Positions 48,446-61,838 of a stretch of 64,000 nucleotides of DNA are shown here, one piece after another. Within the stretch, counting starts at the first letter, position 1. Every line of letters starts with the position of its first letter. Location: positions 62,466,009 through 62,530,008 of the forward strand of contig CM045761.1 of NCBI GenBank assembly GCA_025200525.1, given 5' to 3'. The DNA comes from Camellia lanceoleosa. Taxonomy: Eukaryota; Streptophyta; Magnoliopsida; Ericales; Theaceae. The notes beneath the pieces were generated by a model. That model was given only the letters and a program-made list of their open reading frames with translations, was not told where the DNA came from and did not search any database. Both the position numbers and the translations under genes were made by a program.

Positions 48446-51253
48446 CATTAAATGTAGCAATGATCCGAACTTCCATTTTTATTTCATTTTAGAACCCTTT
48501 CTTAGTCTCCACCGATTGAATATCCTTATCCAGCTCTTTGACCCGATCCATCATTGGGTAGCATCTTTTTAGAGCTAGCTGAAGGTCAAGGTTATACTTG
48601 AGTGGCCCTTTTTTCTATTCCACTTCCCTGGGGAATAACCCTAATTAATCTCTGTAATTTCAATTAACTTTTTGACCTTAAATTTATAATTTTATTTTAA
48701 ACTGGTCTAATTAATTACAATTCTTAATATTTTTTTATGAAAAATATGTATATAAATAGCATGTGTTATATTTTTTACAGTAAAACTATAAATTTACTAA
48801 ATTCAGTGAGTTAACCTCAACTAATCCAGTAATTGTTTTCTATCAAAAAACATTAACGGCATTATCAATTGGACCAAATTAATACAAAATTTAAAATTAA
48901 TAGTCAAAATTAAGTCAATTGAAAGTGGAGAGACCAAAATGACATAAAGAGCAAAATGTCTAAACAACCAATGTAATTTGCCCTAATTATTAATATTGAT
49001 AAAATTTATCACTAATTTATAATTATTTTTCAAGTTTTATCTTAATCTAAAATTCTCCCATAAAATTATAACTACTGAGAGGGACGGAATAGGAGAGAAC
49101 TTATTATGGTCATGCAATTAATTGCTTGGATGACTGCTTAATGCTTTACTTGTGGAGGTAACACTCTCTTTCCTTGTTGACTTAGGATTTGTTTGAAAAT
49201 TTGACTACTTTATTTGATATTTTTGACTATTTTAACCTATTTAAAAATTTGAGTTTGAGATAATTTTTAGTTTTTTAGTTTTTTTTTTTGGTAATTTATT
49301 TGATGATTGTAAGAAAAAAAAAATGAAATAATCATGGTGTGAATATAACATTTTGTTTTATTAGTTATTTTAACTTTTTTTGTCTTTATTGACTATTTCA
49401 GCCAAAAACTTGTGTCCCAAACACTCCCTCAATTTGAATTCTAAGATCCACCTCAAAATAATTCTCATATTAGTACTAATAGGGGTGTTAAAAAAATTGG
49501 TAAAACAGGTAAACTGATCCAATCTAGTCCAAACTATCGATTTAGTATAGTTTTTATTGATTTTGATTCTAGTTTTAGTTTTGAAAATGATGGAATTATT
49601 CAAATCAATCTGATTCTCGATTCGAAAGCTTTGGTTGTGGCTCCAAACTGAATTGTGATATATTTATTTCTTTTCACAATAACTTTCTATTGTCTTATTT
49701 TGTTGTGTTTTTAAATTAGTATTAAAATCGAATTTCCTAGTCTAGTAATTATGAGTATTAAATATACTAAACAAATATAATCAAATAATTTAAATAATAG
49801 CATTTGCTACAAATAGTAATAAAACAAAAAATACATTAATTAGATTATTTTAAAAACTTAATGAAAAACATAAATATAGTTAATTGAAAATTAGTATATA
49901 AACGAAATTGGCATATAACAGTAGATAAATACAAGCAAGTAGCTATTACATAATATAAGTAAAAACATTCTACACTCTTATAAAAGAACTTCACCGGAAG
50001 AAGTACCACCTATTTTTTTTTTTTAAAAAACACAATAGAAATTTAAGATTTTTTTTTGAAATAGTTTTCTTTAGCTATCTTTTATTAATTTATAATGAGC
50101 TTATATTATATTTTGTTAATTCTTTCAAGACTAACTTGATTGAAATTAAATATTTCCTAAATTTAATAGATTTAATCAATAATTCAAAAACTAAATTAAT
50201 TTTGATTAATATATTATAAGAATTTAGTACATTCAATGAATGGTTAATGAATTATGGCCTTTGTTTGGGAATAAGGATTTTTAGTCAAAAAGTCAAAAAA
50301 ATACTACAAATTATCAAATCATTATTTCTATTCTTTTTTTTTTTTTTGCACATTATTCCATTAAAAGTTAAAAATAACTAAAAAATTAATTTCCAATCGA
50401 GCCTTAATTAGATAATTTGACAATACTTGAAGTAGAAAGCGTAATCAACCCTAAATAATTCAATAAACTCATTAAAGATCTAGGTTTGTTTGGAAATTGA
50501 TTTTTTTTTTTTCGAATAAATTTTCATCTTTTACAAAATACATGTATAGAGTTAATTTTTATAGTGAATTTTTTTTTTTTTTTTGACTAAACGCCGTAAG
50601 AGCATCTCCGGCGTTTAAATTTTTTTTTTCGTCAACTTTGAATAAAAATTTAAATAAAAACTTCATCTAATATCACTCATTTTAACAAAAAATTTTGAAT
50701 TTTTATCAAAACACTAGTCGACCCAAAGCATGTCTGGCTGGTCGACTGGTTTGGTGTAAATTGACCACAACCTACAGAATAATTTTGCAAGGAAGAGGTT
50801 ATGTCCAAGAGGACATTCGACCCAACAATCACCTACAAATTTGATGGAACACTCCAAGCATCCTTAATTTGATAAAAATTTTAAGATATCATTAATTTGA
50901 TATTGGTTTGACATTATGATTGGAGCACCAAAAATTTTTTTTTTTTCCATCAACAAATTTAAATTTGATGAAAGAAAAATGTAAGCGTAGAAGCTCTAAC
51001 CGAAGCTGACTAAACATTCGTTTGGCATACAAAATTTTGGGGGTAAAAGGCTATTTTAATCACAAAAGACAAAATAAGTTAAAAAGTCAATAAAATAAAA
51101 TGTCATATCTAAATCATAATTATTTCATTTTTTTTTCACAAAAGTCAAAAAAATTAAAAAAATCTATCACAAACGAAACCTTTTAACCTAAACTAAAATA
51201 GTCACAAAAAAAATTAAAAAGTCAAAAAATCAATCAACGTCCCAATTGAACCC
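48446..51253. other. AT-rich intergenic DNA, copy B of the duplicated flank
   Basis: Near-identical to 8370-11168 with small indels in homopolymers. No gene. 48446-48450 (CATTA) is the unoccupied target of the Gypsy element. Confidence 0.75.
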
Positions 51254-51256
51254 TAA

Positions 51257-51673
51257 GGCCCCGTTTGTTTTGGGGTGTAATGGATGAGAGGACATTACGA
51301 TGGATGTGGGGCTACTTAGTATTGTGTTTGTTTGTAGTTGGGGAATGGATTAGGATGTAGGAAGGAATTAAGATGGAGGTTGAAAGGGGGATTGAGATGG
51401 GGGAGATGGAGGTAGTATTACAAAAATAGTGAGGAGATTAAATTTTATTTTTTATTTTTTACATATTGAAATTTTTTTTAAACATTAATGTTTAATTTTT
51501 CATATTTTTTTATTTGTTTTATTATTTTATATAAAAATAATTTAATAATTCCGACACTAACAATTATCATCAAAACAAATACAATTTTACTTAATCCCCT
51601 CACTATTAATGCCATCACTACTAATTCCCTCATTATGAATCACCTCCATCTTATCTCTAAAAACAAACAGACC
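51257..51673. mobile_element. Tourist-like MITE, copy B (417 bp)
   Basis: Same element and TAA duplication as at 11172-11588, with identical length. Confidence 0.75.
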
Positions 51674-51719
51674 TAAACGAGTTCAAATCTATTTACACTA
51701 CACATTGGCGAAGCACACT

Positions 51720-52374
51720 TAGGGGTGCAACTCGGGCAGGCTCAACCGGAGCCCAGCCTGAGTTTTTTTAGGACTTGAGAAACTATATCTTGTAATCTGA
51801 ACGGACCAAGTATTTTTTATGCCTGAATTGTAATTTGGACCGGGCTTGGACAAAATCAATGGCCAACACGAGCAACCCGAACCCGAATTGAATTTAATAT
51901 ATTATATAAATTATATAATATATATAAATTAAATAAAAGAGTTATTCTTAATTTTTATTTTTTATTTTTTGGTTAGTCTTTCACGTTAGATTAGCATCTT
52001 GCGACTATTTAAACCAAAGACCGATTATGATTTTTTCAATTCTTGGGTCCCTTTCAAATGGAAATTATTTTAAGTGAGGTTATTAAATAGTAAAAAATAA
52101 CAGGAAAAAGAAAACTAGAAGTACCGTATACTAGATTCTTAAGCAAGAAGTGATAAAAATGTGTTGATAATTGGTCTACTTACAGGTTTCTGGACTTGTG
52201 AGTTTCAGGCAATTCGAACTAACTTGAGTTCAAAATACAAAGCTTGGTCTGGGCTTGGACAGCAATGCTCGGATTCATAGTCGGACTTGAGTGGGCTTGG
52301 ACACTACCAAATACAATTCGGACTAAATTTGAACAAATCTCCAACCCGACCGAATCCGCCCGAATTGCACCCTA
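51720..52374. mobile_element. hAT-like element, copy B (655 bp)
   Basis: Same element as 11635-12302, with AGCACACT duplications at 51712-51719 and 52375-52382. Just downstream a short extra duplication of AAGCACACTTGAT is present that copy A lacks. Confidence 0.78.
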
Positions 52375-52411
52375 AGCACACTTGATAAAGCACACTTGAT
52401 AAGGTTACGTT

Positions 52412-52419
52412 TTTCCCGC
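52412..52419 (+). promoter_or_regulatory. E2F-type site TTTCCCGC upstream of CDC6 copy B
   Basis: Same position relative to the start codon as in copy A. Confidence 0.6.
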
Positions 52420-52513
52420 TAAAAAAACAACTCTCTCTCTCTCTCTCTCGACATTTGCCCCCTTTTTCTTTTGTTTTTGGTAAAGAGTTTGACCTCTTCG
52501 ACCTCTCACAATC

Positions 52514-55500
52514 ATGCCGAGCATCATCAGCAATGAACTCAACGATACCAAATCCATCAAGATCAGCGACATCAGATCCAATGGCGACTCCACTCTTCGG
52601 AAGCGAAGATTGAGATCCGATTCGGCTGCAGAAGACGGAACAAAGTCTAAATCTCCTCGTCGATGCATCAATGGCGGCCTCAACTGCACTGAAAATGTGA
52701 GTCTGAAAGTACTTCGATTTGCATCTGTTGATATTCTGCCATTGATGGTGATAGTGTTGGAGCTTCTTACATTTTTATGTTTTTTTTTTTTTTCTCCAGG
52801 GAATTATTGAAAAAGGATCTGGTGATAATAAGGTTGTCAAATCTCGCGAATTGCTGGTGAAAAAATTGTCTGATGATTTTATTGACAAACCAAAGTGGAA
52901 TCCAAGAGGCAAGTTTGAGCAATTAAACAATTTTATAGGTTGTGCTTTTATTAAGGGCAATTGATAGATGAATCACATTGGCACGAAATTTAAAATGTGG
53001 AGTTTAAGGGTTGTTTGGGATGCCCTAAATAAGTGTATTTTTTTGTCTTTTTGGACTAAAAAATTAAGAAAAAAAATATGGATGTTTGGATTAATTTTTT
53101 GATTTTTTATGGAAAAATGTGTAATAAAAAATATTCAAGATGATTGAAATTAGATTGGTAGAAAATGTGCTTAGAAGTAATCATCAAGAAGATGACAGTG
53201 TCATTGAAATAATGTTAAAAAAAAAAGTTGACTTCTATAGAATTTTTTGGACTTAATGATTACTATACATGTACACCATCTGTGTGTGAGCAATGGGTGT
53301 AATAAGCTTAACACTCTTTCGGAATATGTAAATAAGGATGTCTTCCATACTTATGTGCAGCTAAACAATTATCATGTTCATGCATACAAGAGAGTAAACT
53401 TGGGGGCATAGTATGGGAATTTTTTAGATGTCAATGACCAACATTAGCCATTTTTACTTACAAGGAACGCTATATCAATAAGATGATATGGATATATTAC
53501 AATCCGGCAAATTTTAATTTAAAAGATTATAAGAACATTTTGAAAGGTTTTAATGCAACAGACATATCTAAGTTTTGAAAATACAGACATCTACAAGTAT
53601 ATCGCTGATATTTAATTTGATGCTAATTTATATATGCCTGTGCAATTAATTACACCGATAACAATCTACTCTGCCCCTTCTCTCTTTTCTTTATGGGGCT
53701 TGGCTTCATTCAAGTGTGCATCCATGATGCTCTCCCTGGATCTCATTTTAAGCAGCACTAATGACTGAGAAATTAGATTCCATGAGAAATGTAGGAATTT
53801 GCTGTCTTTCTTGCGTGTATTACTATTGCTAAATCTTATTAACTGCAAGGTAGTCACTCGGCCCTGTGATAGGCTTTAAATTGTAAATGTAGTATCAGCA
53901 ATATCTACAACCAATGATGTAGATGGCATATCTGTGATGAAAATGATGCTTTTGTTTTGACCAGGGTATAAACTGCAGTCTAATTACTTTGTCTTTTTTT
54001 TTTTTTTTTTTTTTTTTTCTGTTTCAGAAGTGCAATTGAGATGCTACAAGCAGAGCTGAGGGAATCTGCATGCAATTTGGATTTCTCATTAGCAGACAAT
54101 GGGTACTCAAATCAACAGACAACTCCAGCTTGTGATTTAATAAAGCAAGGAATTGATATTGTAGGCACCTGCCATATATATCAACTTCATCCATTCCAAG
54201 CATAAATAAGTTAAATTAATGATATAAAAACATGTTTTGTCAGTAACTGTTTGGCTCACTATATAAAGTTTTTAAACTTTTAGTTAACCCAGCTAAAAGC
54301 AATCAGATTCAGATATCCCTTTTTAAGAATTTCATATTTCTTACAAGTTTTGCTGCTTGTCACAGGTGAGGGTTGACCATATGGCCATTGCTTTGTCAAA
54401 GACCTATAGATCACCAATAATGGACACCATACAATCTCTTCCACAACATCAACAGGTAAGTTTGTTCTGCTAACATGATTAATTAGTTGACTATTATGAC
54501 TCAAAATATGTGCATTTTATATTGACGGGTCTGTTTAAAGGAGTTTATTCATGACTCGAAGGACTTTATTTATGCTTTGATCTAATAAGATAATCTAGAT
54601 AGGATGTAATTGAAAATCTAGTGTCAACTGAATTCAGTTACTAAACTAGCATGTGTGCCCTATGATTGTAACATCACGAAAATTCATCCAAAACTGAGAT
54701 CTGGTGAATTTTAAAAGTGATGATAATATGGGACGATGTACTTATTTCAAATGTTCCTCACTTTATATATATCAATCAAATGATGTTTATGTTTAGGCAA
54801 CTCAACTTCCTGAAAGTTGTCTTTGATCTTGGCATGCCTTGTGATGTGTTTAATTGATGGCATCATAAAAGCGTTATAAGTATTGTTGTGGAAACTTGCA
54901 TAATACTATTGCAGCCAACTGTTCAGCTCTTAGAATTGGGGTCCACTGTCCAAAAGTCCAAACCAGTTTCGATAAATTGTAGCCTGTTAGTTTTTATGCT
55001 GTTTTCCTTCTTGCTCTTGCTTATCTATCTCTAGGAACATTATTCTGTTTTTTACGGTTTTTTCCTTGGCTTCAGATTATACTTTGTTCTGCTATGAAGC
55101 TTTTCCGTGGGGGAAAGAAAAAAACAACTATAGGCGAGGTATATTATCTGACATAGTGTTCAATAAGACTTCAGAAGAGTACATTGTACAACAGTTAATT
55201 GAGATTTGTAAGTTTTCTATATGAATGCAGCTCAGTAAATCATACTTAGACATTTGCAAATTAACATTAATCCCACCAGTCGGAATCATGGAACTTTCAA
55301 GCATGTGTAGAGTTCTAGGTGACCAGGTGAGCTTAATATGCTGCGTGTTCTGATTTAATTTATTTCTTTGGATATAATTCTCTATACAAGATTTAGATTG
55401 AACACATGAAGTTTATTTCGCAATACGATACGATCCCCGTGAAATGGCAAGCTAAGATGCATGATTCAAAGTGCAGGGTCTTCTCAAACTTGGTCAATCT

Positions 55501-55746
55501 CGAGAAGATAAATTAAGAAGAGTAACACTAAAAGTCGATGAAGTAGATGTTGCATTTGCATTGCAGGTATTAGAAAATAAATTTAAGCTTATTGTGTGTC
55601 CTGCTCGTCAATATCTTTTGAACGTTACTCTGGCATAGCTTCAATCTGCTTATTTACAATGAACTATTTTGTTTTTGCTAATTTTTATATAATCTGTTTG
55701 GCAGGGAATTCGTGCCTTTCGAAATTGCCTTAATGCTTGTCAGTAG
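52514..55746 (+). pseudogene. CDC6: CDC6, copy B, internal deletion of eight exons
   Basis: Exons 52514-52696 and 52800-52908 are followed, after a deletion junction near 53133, by 54028-54160, 54366-54455, 55076-55138, 55231-55326, 55477-55566 and 55705-55746 (stop TAG). Exons 3-10 of copy A (about 3.6 kb, 13036-16618) are gone. With them went Walker A, Walker B and both sensors, so no ATPase can be made. Joining exon 2 (one base into a codon) to exon 11 (two bases expected) would also shift the frame. The remaining C-terminal exons are intact. The 63-base exon at 55076 has the base that copy A lost. Confidence 0.9.
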
Positions 55747-57214
55747 GATATGGCCTTGTGATTTTTATTTTTCCTTGGTATTGGTGGCCATTCCATTTTC
55801 AGTTGTGTGGATGCTCTAAATATAAAGGTTAGAAGGCATCACTTATTTAGTTGTTTCTCAAGATATCACTTCCTTAAACTCATGTTGGTCGTTTATCTTC
55901 ATTCCACTTGCGGAACTTGACAGTATATAATGCCTCTTCACTTGTATCGCTTATGTTGTTCATTTTTGTGTCTTCTATCTTCTCAAAAAATAGCTTCTCA
56001 TTCTTCAGACCTATTTGCAACAAGAATGCTGATGCAACTTATGTTTGATATATGACTGAAGAAAATGCTTTGTAATTCGGCTGACTGCCATGAAATCATT
56101 ATTTTTACTGTACAAATTAACCAGCTGTTCACTTGTTTACAGGAAATTGCTCTCGCAAAACAAGTTTGTCTTCTTCATGCAAGGGTATCAACTTCTTTCG
56201 CATTGCTCTAGGGAACCTTTCCTATGCTAATGAAATTTCCCTTTCACAAGCCTTTTTTTTAGCCTTTGCTTGCCTGATGTTTTGTTTCTGTATTCTAGTG
56301 TTATACAATGCGAAACACTGAAGTTTCAGCTTTTAGGATTGCCAACGCTATAGAGCTCTCTCATTTCTAGCTAATTCTAGTTGTTTGTATTTTGGGTTTT
56401 TTGTTTGTATTCTAGTTTATTTGTTGCAAAACACGTCTGTTTCACTGTAAGATTACCTAAGCTATGGAGGTTTGAGTTAGGACATTCTGAGTGAAAGCAT
56501 GTTAAACTTAACTCACTCACTCACTCTCTCTCTCTCTCATGTTTGCATTATTCTAAAAGGCTCCATTTTCGTTGCAGATAACAATGCTTTGATGAGCACA
56601 TATTATTTCACTCAGAGGTTGCAATGAATAAGCTTTAACCGATGGAATAATCAAAGAGCAAACTTGAAAGGCTAGGAGGGTGTTGCTGTTGCTAACATTT
56701 CAATTATCTTAGTTTTTTAGAATTAAAAAAAAATATATATATATATATAGCTCAAAAATATTGAAGAATGGAATATATAAATCCATATCTTCCTTATAAC
56801 AGAATTCTCCAAGTATTTATTTGAAGAATGAATTATACACATCCATATCTTCCTTGTAACAGAATTCCCTGATATGAGTGCACTCGATAGGTTATTAAAC
56901 TTTTGGTCAAGACTCAAGACCAAGGAAGAAAGTGGTATTCATGGTTTTTCCAAAATTTTTAGGTAGTACAAAGTTGTCAAATTTCCAGCTTACCAAGAAG
57001 GGCGAAAATGATTGCTTATAAATGACCAAAAATTATCTAATCTATCATGATTTTGACTTGTGCTGATTTTTTCGTTCGCCAAAAAAAAAAAAAAAACCGA
57101 GGATATTTGCATCACCCTATTCATATTTTCCACCCACTCTTTCAAAGGCAACCTTGCGAAGAAAATTGCAGTGTCACGGGTGTACATGATATTCCTAATT
57201 ATATTAAATTAAAT
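55747..57214. other. 3' flank of CDC6 copy B
   Basis: Matches 19278-20593. It differs by about 70 extra bases at 56446-56515 and a local duplication of about 70 bases at about 56757-56870 (CCATATCTTCCTT...AACAGAATTC twice). No gene seen. Confidence 0.55.
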
Positions 57215-58221
57215 ATTAAATGTGAACCTTTTTATAACAAAATAGATGCTTTGAGGGAGAAAAGGTTTCAAAATCACATGAAAGTGAACACTGAGAAAGA
57301 GTGGGTGCAAGAAGGAATTTGAGAGAGTATAAACAGACATTGGACTGACCTTATAAGTTTTGCATGTCAAAGTGCACATATGAAAGACAATCCCAGGCCC
57401 TTGTCTCACGAGGAATTATATTAATTGCCAAGTAAACATATAACGTGGCTTTGTATATTCAAATAACAATAATATTATAAATTTATACTTATGAACTCAA
57501 ATTTTACTCAAAAAAGAAAGCTAATAGTTGAAATTCATTTTACTCATGTATTCGCATTTTATCAATTTAATCTCCACCACATATATATTTGTGATAAATT
57601 ATGAGTTGATAAGAAAGGTTCATAGCATTTTTGTTTAAATAATCATCAAATTCTAAACATGAACCAACATGTCTAGATAGTTAGATGGAAGAAGAAATGT
57701 CACTAATTTTCATGATTAAAATTTTAAAAAACAATGGAAGAAGTGATGTCGATGGTGTGAATAAAGACCAAACTCACATCAGAAGATTTGCATGTCAAGC
57801 CCATGACATGTAAAACAAAACCCTAATCCACTTTTTGAATGAAACTTTTCATTAATTACCAAATATAAAATATCAAAAGAAAACTCATGAAGAGATGAAC
57901 CGACAAATCACCTTGATGAAATTTTTGCAATTTAAATCCTATATCTCTAACTTTTAAGATATAAAATTAAATAATTAAAAAAAGAAAAAGAGTTGAGAAT
58001 AGGAAATTAAACCAAATAAGGCAACCTAGGGTTTTCTCTTTTGACTATTTGAAAAATATCACACAAACCCAAACCAAATCTCAGTTCTTAGATATCTGTC
58101 ATAGAATTTTATGAGAAATCTAACACAATTGTTTGATGATTAGTTTTGCAAAAAGGAAAACAAAATTTAACTGAAACCAAACCACACTCAGTGGTTCTGA
58201 CAAAACCTCAAATTAGGAAAA
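57215..58221. other. Remnant of MYB intron 2, copy B
   Basis: Same junction with the CDC6 flank as in copy A at 20594. Homologous to 45375-46365. No gene. Confidence 0.72.
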
Positions 58222-58241
58222 GGGTGAAGAAAAAAGACCTT

Positions 58242-60838
58242 TTTTTTTTCAGCAAAGAAATTCCTTTATTGATGAAGAAAACATACATTACATATGAGAA
58301 AAACATCAACAAGGAAGAGAAAGAAGAAAGGATAAGAAAAGAAACCGAGCATGGTGTTGGTGAGAAACCAACACTAGCTCACAAGGCCATAAACACTTGA
58401 AGCCAAAACCCAAAAACTAGCTAACAACGCTTATACCCACTGAGAAACTCTAGCTAAGCTTACTTGATGCCATCCTTAACCTTTTGAGACCAAACCCTCC
58501 TATTTATTTGGATCTCTCTTTGTCCTTTAGCTCTACCTCAATAATCTTGTTTAGCACATCATCTTCTTCCCCATTGAAATTGATGCCAAGAGATTTACCA
58601 AATTGTATAGTTGCTTTAGCTTCATTGAGGAGGAGATTGTTCGGACTAGTAATACCCTTCGACAGATCTGAACGTGCAATCGCAGCTGCTGCTGGTCTGA
58701 AGATGATAGACTTAGAAGTGTGCTTGCTGACTGCTGCAGCTTTCTGCCCATGAAGTCTAGCAAAGCTGGTGAACCCCTCTAATTGAACCTTCTTCTTTCT
58801 TTTCCTCTTCTCATTCCGCAGGAGTTTTGGGACAGAAGTAGGTTGCCTAACTAAGCCTGAATGAGTAAGGCTCAAAAGACCTTTCCTATTTAGATTCTTA
58901 CTAAGCGCTTGTGACAAGTCCACTTCAAGATTGATACCAAAACCACTTCCAACGCGAGATCCACTGAAGCTTTTAATGAAACCAGGAGTAGATACTTGCT
59001 CAACAATAAAATTTGGACTGTGCACTAACTCCTCCAATATGGTCTCCTCAATAACTGTGTTTACCTCATTGCCCAAATGACAATCATTAGACCCTAACCT
59101 CTGATCTACCTCCTTGGTGCATACTTCCTCTTCTCTGATGAACCCTTCATCCCACTTTGACTCCTCAACAACTGAGTTTACCTGCATCACATGGTCAGAC
59201 TCCTTCTCCCTAAAACACTCCTTTGGACTTGTTCTTTCCACAACACTACCACAGATTTCGTTAGAGCTACACTCTTCCAACCCATTGCCCTTGAAGCTAC
59301 TAAATTCTGCTGAAAGATCTTCACACACAAGAATGGGGTGTAATATACCCTTGCAATCCGAAGATATAGTTTTGTTAATGAACTCCATACAAGATGTAGC
59401 CACTCTGATTCTGGTGTGGGAGAAGGACTTAGGTTGACAAAAATCATCATCCAAGCTAAGGACAATACCCTACATGCTTCCAATGTTGTTGAGTGTGCCT
59501 CTATTCTAGAGGTTTAAAGGAATGCCATAACACCTCAACCACACACATCGTTCTTGTTCAAGAAAAAATCCTGGCTTCCATTCCATCACAAACTGACTCC
59601 ATTCCTTAAACCATTCTTTGATATTGCAAAGATTTGATTTCAGTTCCTCTTGAGATTTAAATGTAAGAACTAGATCTCGACCACCCCCTTTCCTGACCAT
59701 TACATGATCCAATCCTTTCTCTTTCAAGATATTACCAATGTTAACAGTAGAGAATTCAAAAATAAATCTGACTATTACACTACCATGGAGCCATTCAAGA
59801 TCCTCTTCATTGGCTTTAATAGACAAGCTTTCTTTCCTAGCCACAGTGGGTGTGACCCCTTTCAATACTTCAACGAATGATCTTTGGCCTGAAAATGGAA
59901 CTTGAGCCCTGTAACTGATAGGATCAAGAGGTCTGCTGATCGAATGGGGTTCTTTCCTGCTCTTCTCAAATCTGATGCATCTGTCCTTGGTAGCTTTTTT
60001 AACTTCTAGCACCCTTTCTTCTACCAGCAGGCCATGTCTGCTGCAACAGGGCAATTGAATCTCACAAATCCAAATCTAGACTTAGACACAGTCCTTCTTT
60101 TGAACGGAATGAAGACATCCTTTACAATGCCAAACTGTGAGGAAAGCTTGAATAGCGTTTTGGCATCCAAAGCTGAAGGTAAGTTATCCACAAAAACGGT
60201 GAATAAACCAAACTTAACATCCTTACCTTGGTCTCCATCTCCTTCCCTCCACCTCTCTTTCGGAATCCAACCTCCATTTCCTATTTTTGCCATTACATTG
60301 TCACTGAGGCATATTATCAAACAGGTGGAGTGCGAAACTAATTGCTGAGCAGAACAGGACCAGTTCCTACTCTACGATTCCCTCAAATCACAAAACCCAA
60401 ATGAAATAAAAGAGATCTGAAAATAAAGTAATGGCCTACCCCGAAAGAAGATGGAACGAAGAGTTGATACAGTCGAAGATAGAAAGAAGATGGAACCCAA
60501 ATGGAACGCAAAACAGGACCAGCGTCTTTAATCCTTTCAACTGTGCACTTGATAGGCTATATACTGTTGCCACTGATCCAAGAGAGAGCTTCACTGTTGG
60601 AACTAATCTTCACCGGAGAGCCGAAGAGAGAGTGATCAATAGACTCGAACACACGATCCTCTCCTCTCCTAGCAGTAGCAATCGCTGTTTTGAACACTTT
60701 GCACCTTTGTTCTATAAGAGTTTGTAAACATGAAAGTAACTCAGATTCGAAGTGTAAAATTTTTTTCCCCTCTTTGCTACCGTTTCTCAAACCAAACAGA
60801 GCCTAATCGGCGGGGTAAGTGTTGTTGGAATAATGCTT
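58242..60838 (-). mobile_element. ORF1-only LINE (half-LINE), copy B, about 2.6 kb
   Basis: Perfect 20-bp target duplication at 58222-58241 and 60839-60858, and a T-run (poly-A on the minus strand) at the left end. Same insertion as in copy A, better preserved. It has the ORF1 gene and a 3' tail of about 260 bases but no endonuclease or RT. Confidence 0.88.
58504..60320 (-). pseudogene. LINE ORF1 protein with RRM, copy B, broken
   Basis: Starts at 60320. RNP2 (TVFVDNLP) and RNP1 (SRFGFVRF) are intact. The frame shifts near 60030, then runs 60054-59506 to the GFFLEQERCVWLRCYGIPLN block. There TGG has become TAG, and a second TGG-to-TAG lies near 59473. The last part is open 59454-58504 and ends with a tail (FGKSLGINFNGEEDDVLNKI) seen at the C-terminus of plant LINE ORF1 proteins. 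So the ORF1 C-terminus is complete while ORF2 is missing. Confidence 0.82.
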
Positions 60839-60855
60839 GGGTGAAGAAAAAAGAC

Positions 60856-61645
60856 CTTGATATCAGGGCGCTAATGATTGTGCCACCGCTCCCGACATTG
60901 TTTTCCGGCCCTGCCAACCATATTCTCTACTATCTGAGCCCATTTTCTCACTCTATGCTGCGTCACTAAATTGAGCAGTTTCCTTCACAAAAACAAAATC
61001 ATAGAAATCTTCAATATCAACTGCACTTTCATGTAAAGAGTAGACATATGAGGATTTAGTATAAGCAATACTGTTATATATGGGCTGATATTAGACAATA
61101 TCGATTGATATATCATTATCAGAAGACAGATATTTAAACCCCAGGATGTATAAGACTAAAAGAAGGGTAAAAATGAAAAATTATATGTTATATCACCTAT
61201 CTTCTTCATCTGTCCATTGTCCTTTGATCAGAGTAGTTGTAGAAGAGCCACATTTTGCTTTCTTTGCCACTCATTTACAATTCCTCTCTGTTGATTTTTC
61301 ATCTTCATTCAAGCCCATATTAGGATCTATCTCATATGTCCATTTAAGAGTCTCACTATCATGGAAAAGCCCATCCATAAAGCTCTTCTCTAGAAAACTT
61401 GGCCCCAAAAAGTCGCTTGAGTAGCCACCAATTGCACCACCAGGAGAAGAAAAACCACCGTACACGCTTGCCGGAACGAGCAGTCCTTGGTTGTGCACAT
61501 TGTTTTGAGTCTGTTTGTGAGAGAAATGGTTGTTCTTGCTTGAAAAGAACCTCTCTATGGCTGTTAATGGAGGACTAGGTCTATATAAAGAAGGGTTGTT
61601 TTGTAAATTTACATACGCAAAACCACCACCACCAGCACCTTCCGT
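60856..61645 (-). pseudogene. R2R3-MYB, copy B, start lost and truncated
   Basis: Exon 1 is 61645-61197 and exon 2 is 60982-60856. The start codon is ACG instead of ATG (61645-61643). The TGA before R2 is shared with copy A. In exon 2 the codon for Leu in HNHLRP is TAG, found only here. Exon 3 is absent. The Gypsy LTR begins about 190 bases upstream. Confidence 0.88.
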
Positions 61646-61838
61646 GAAAGAGAGGCTTGAAGTAAAATAAAAACAAGAAGAAAAAGGACTGTTTTCAAGC
61701 AACAAGATTGCTTTGAGAATTGCTTTGATTTAGGGAAGGTGTTTTTTTGTATTTTTTCTTCTCCCTACTTGTAAAGACACAAGAGCTGGGCAAAGAGAGA
61801 TTATAGTAAAATGCCTTGTTCGGAGCTACTACAAGGGT

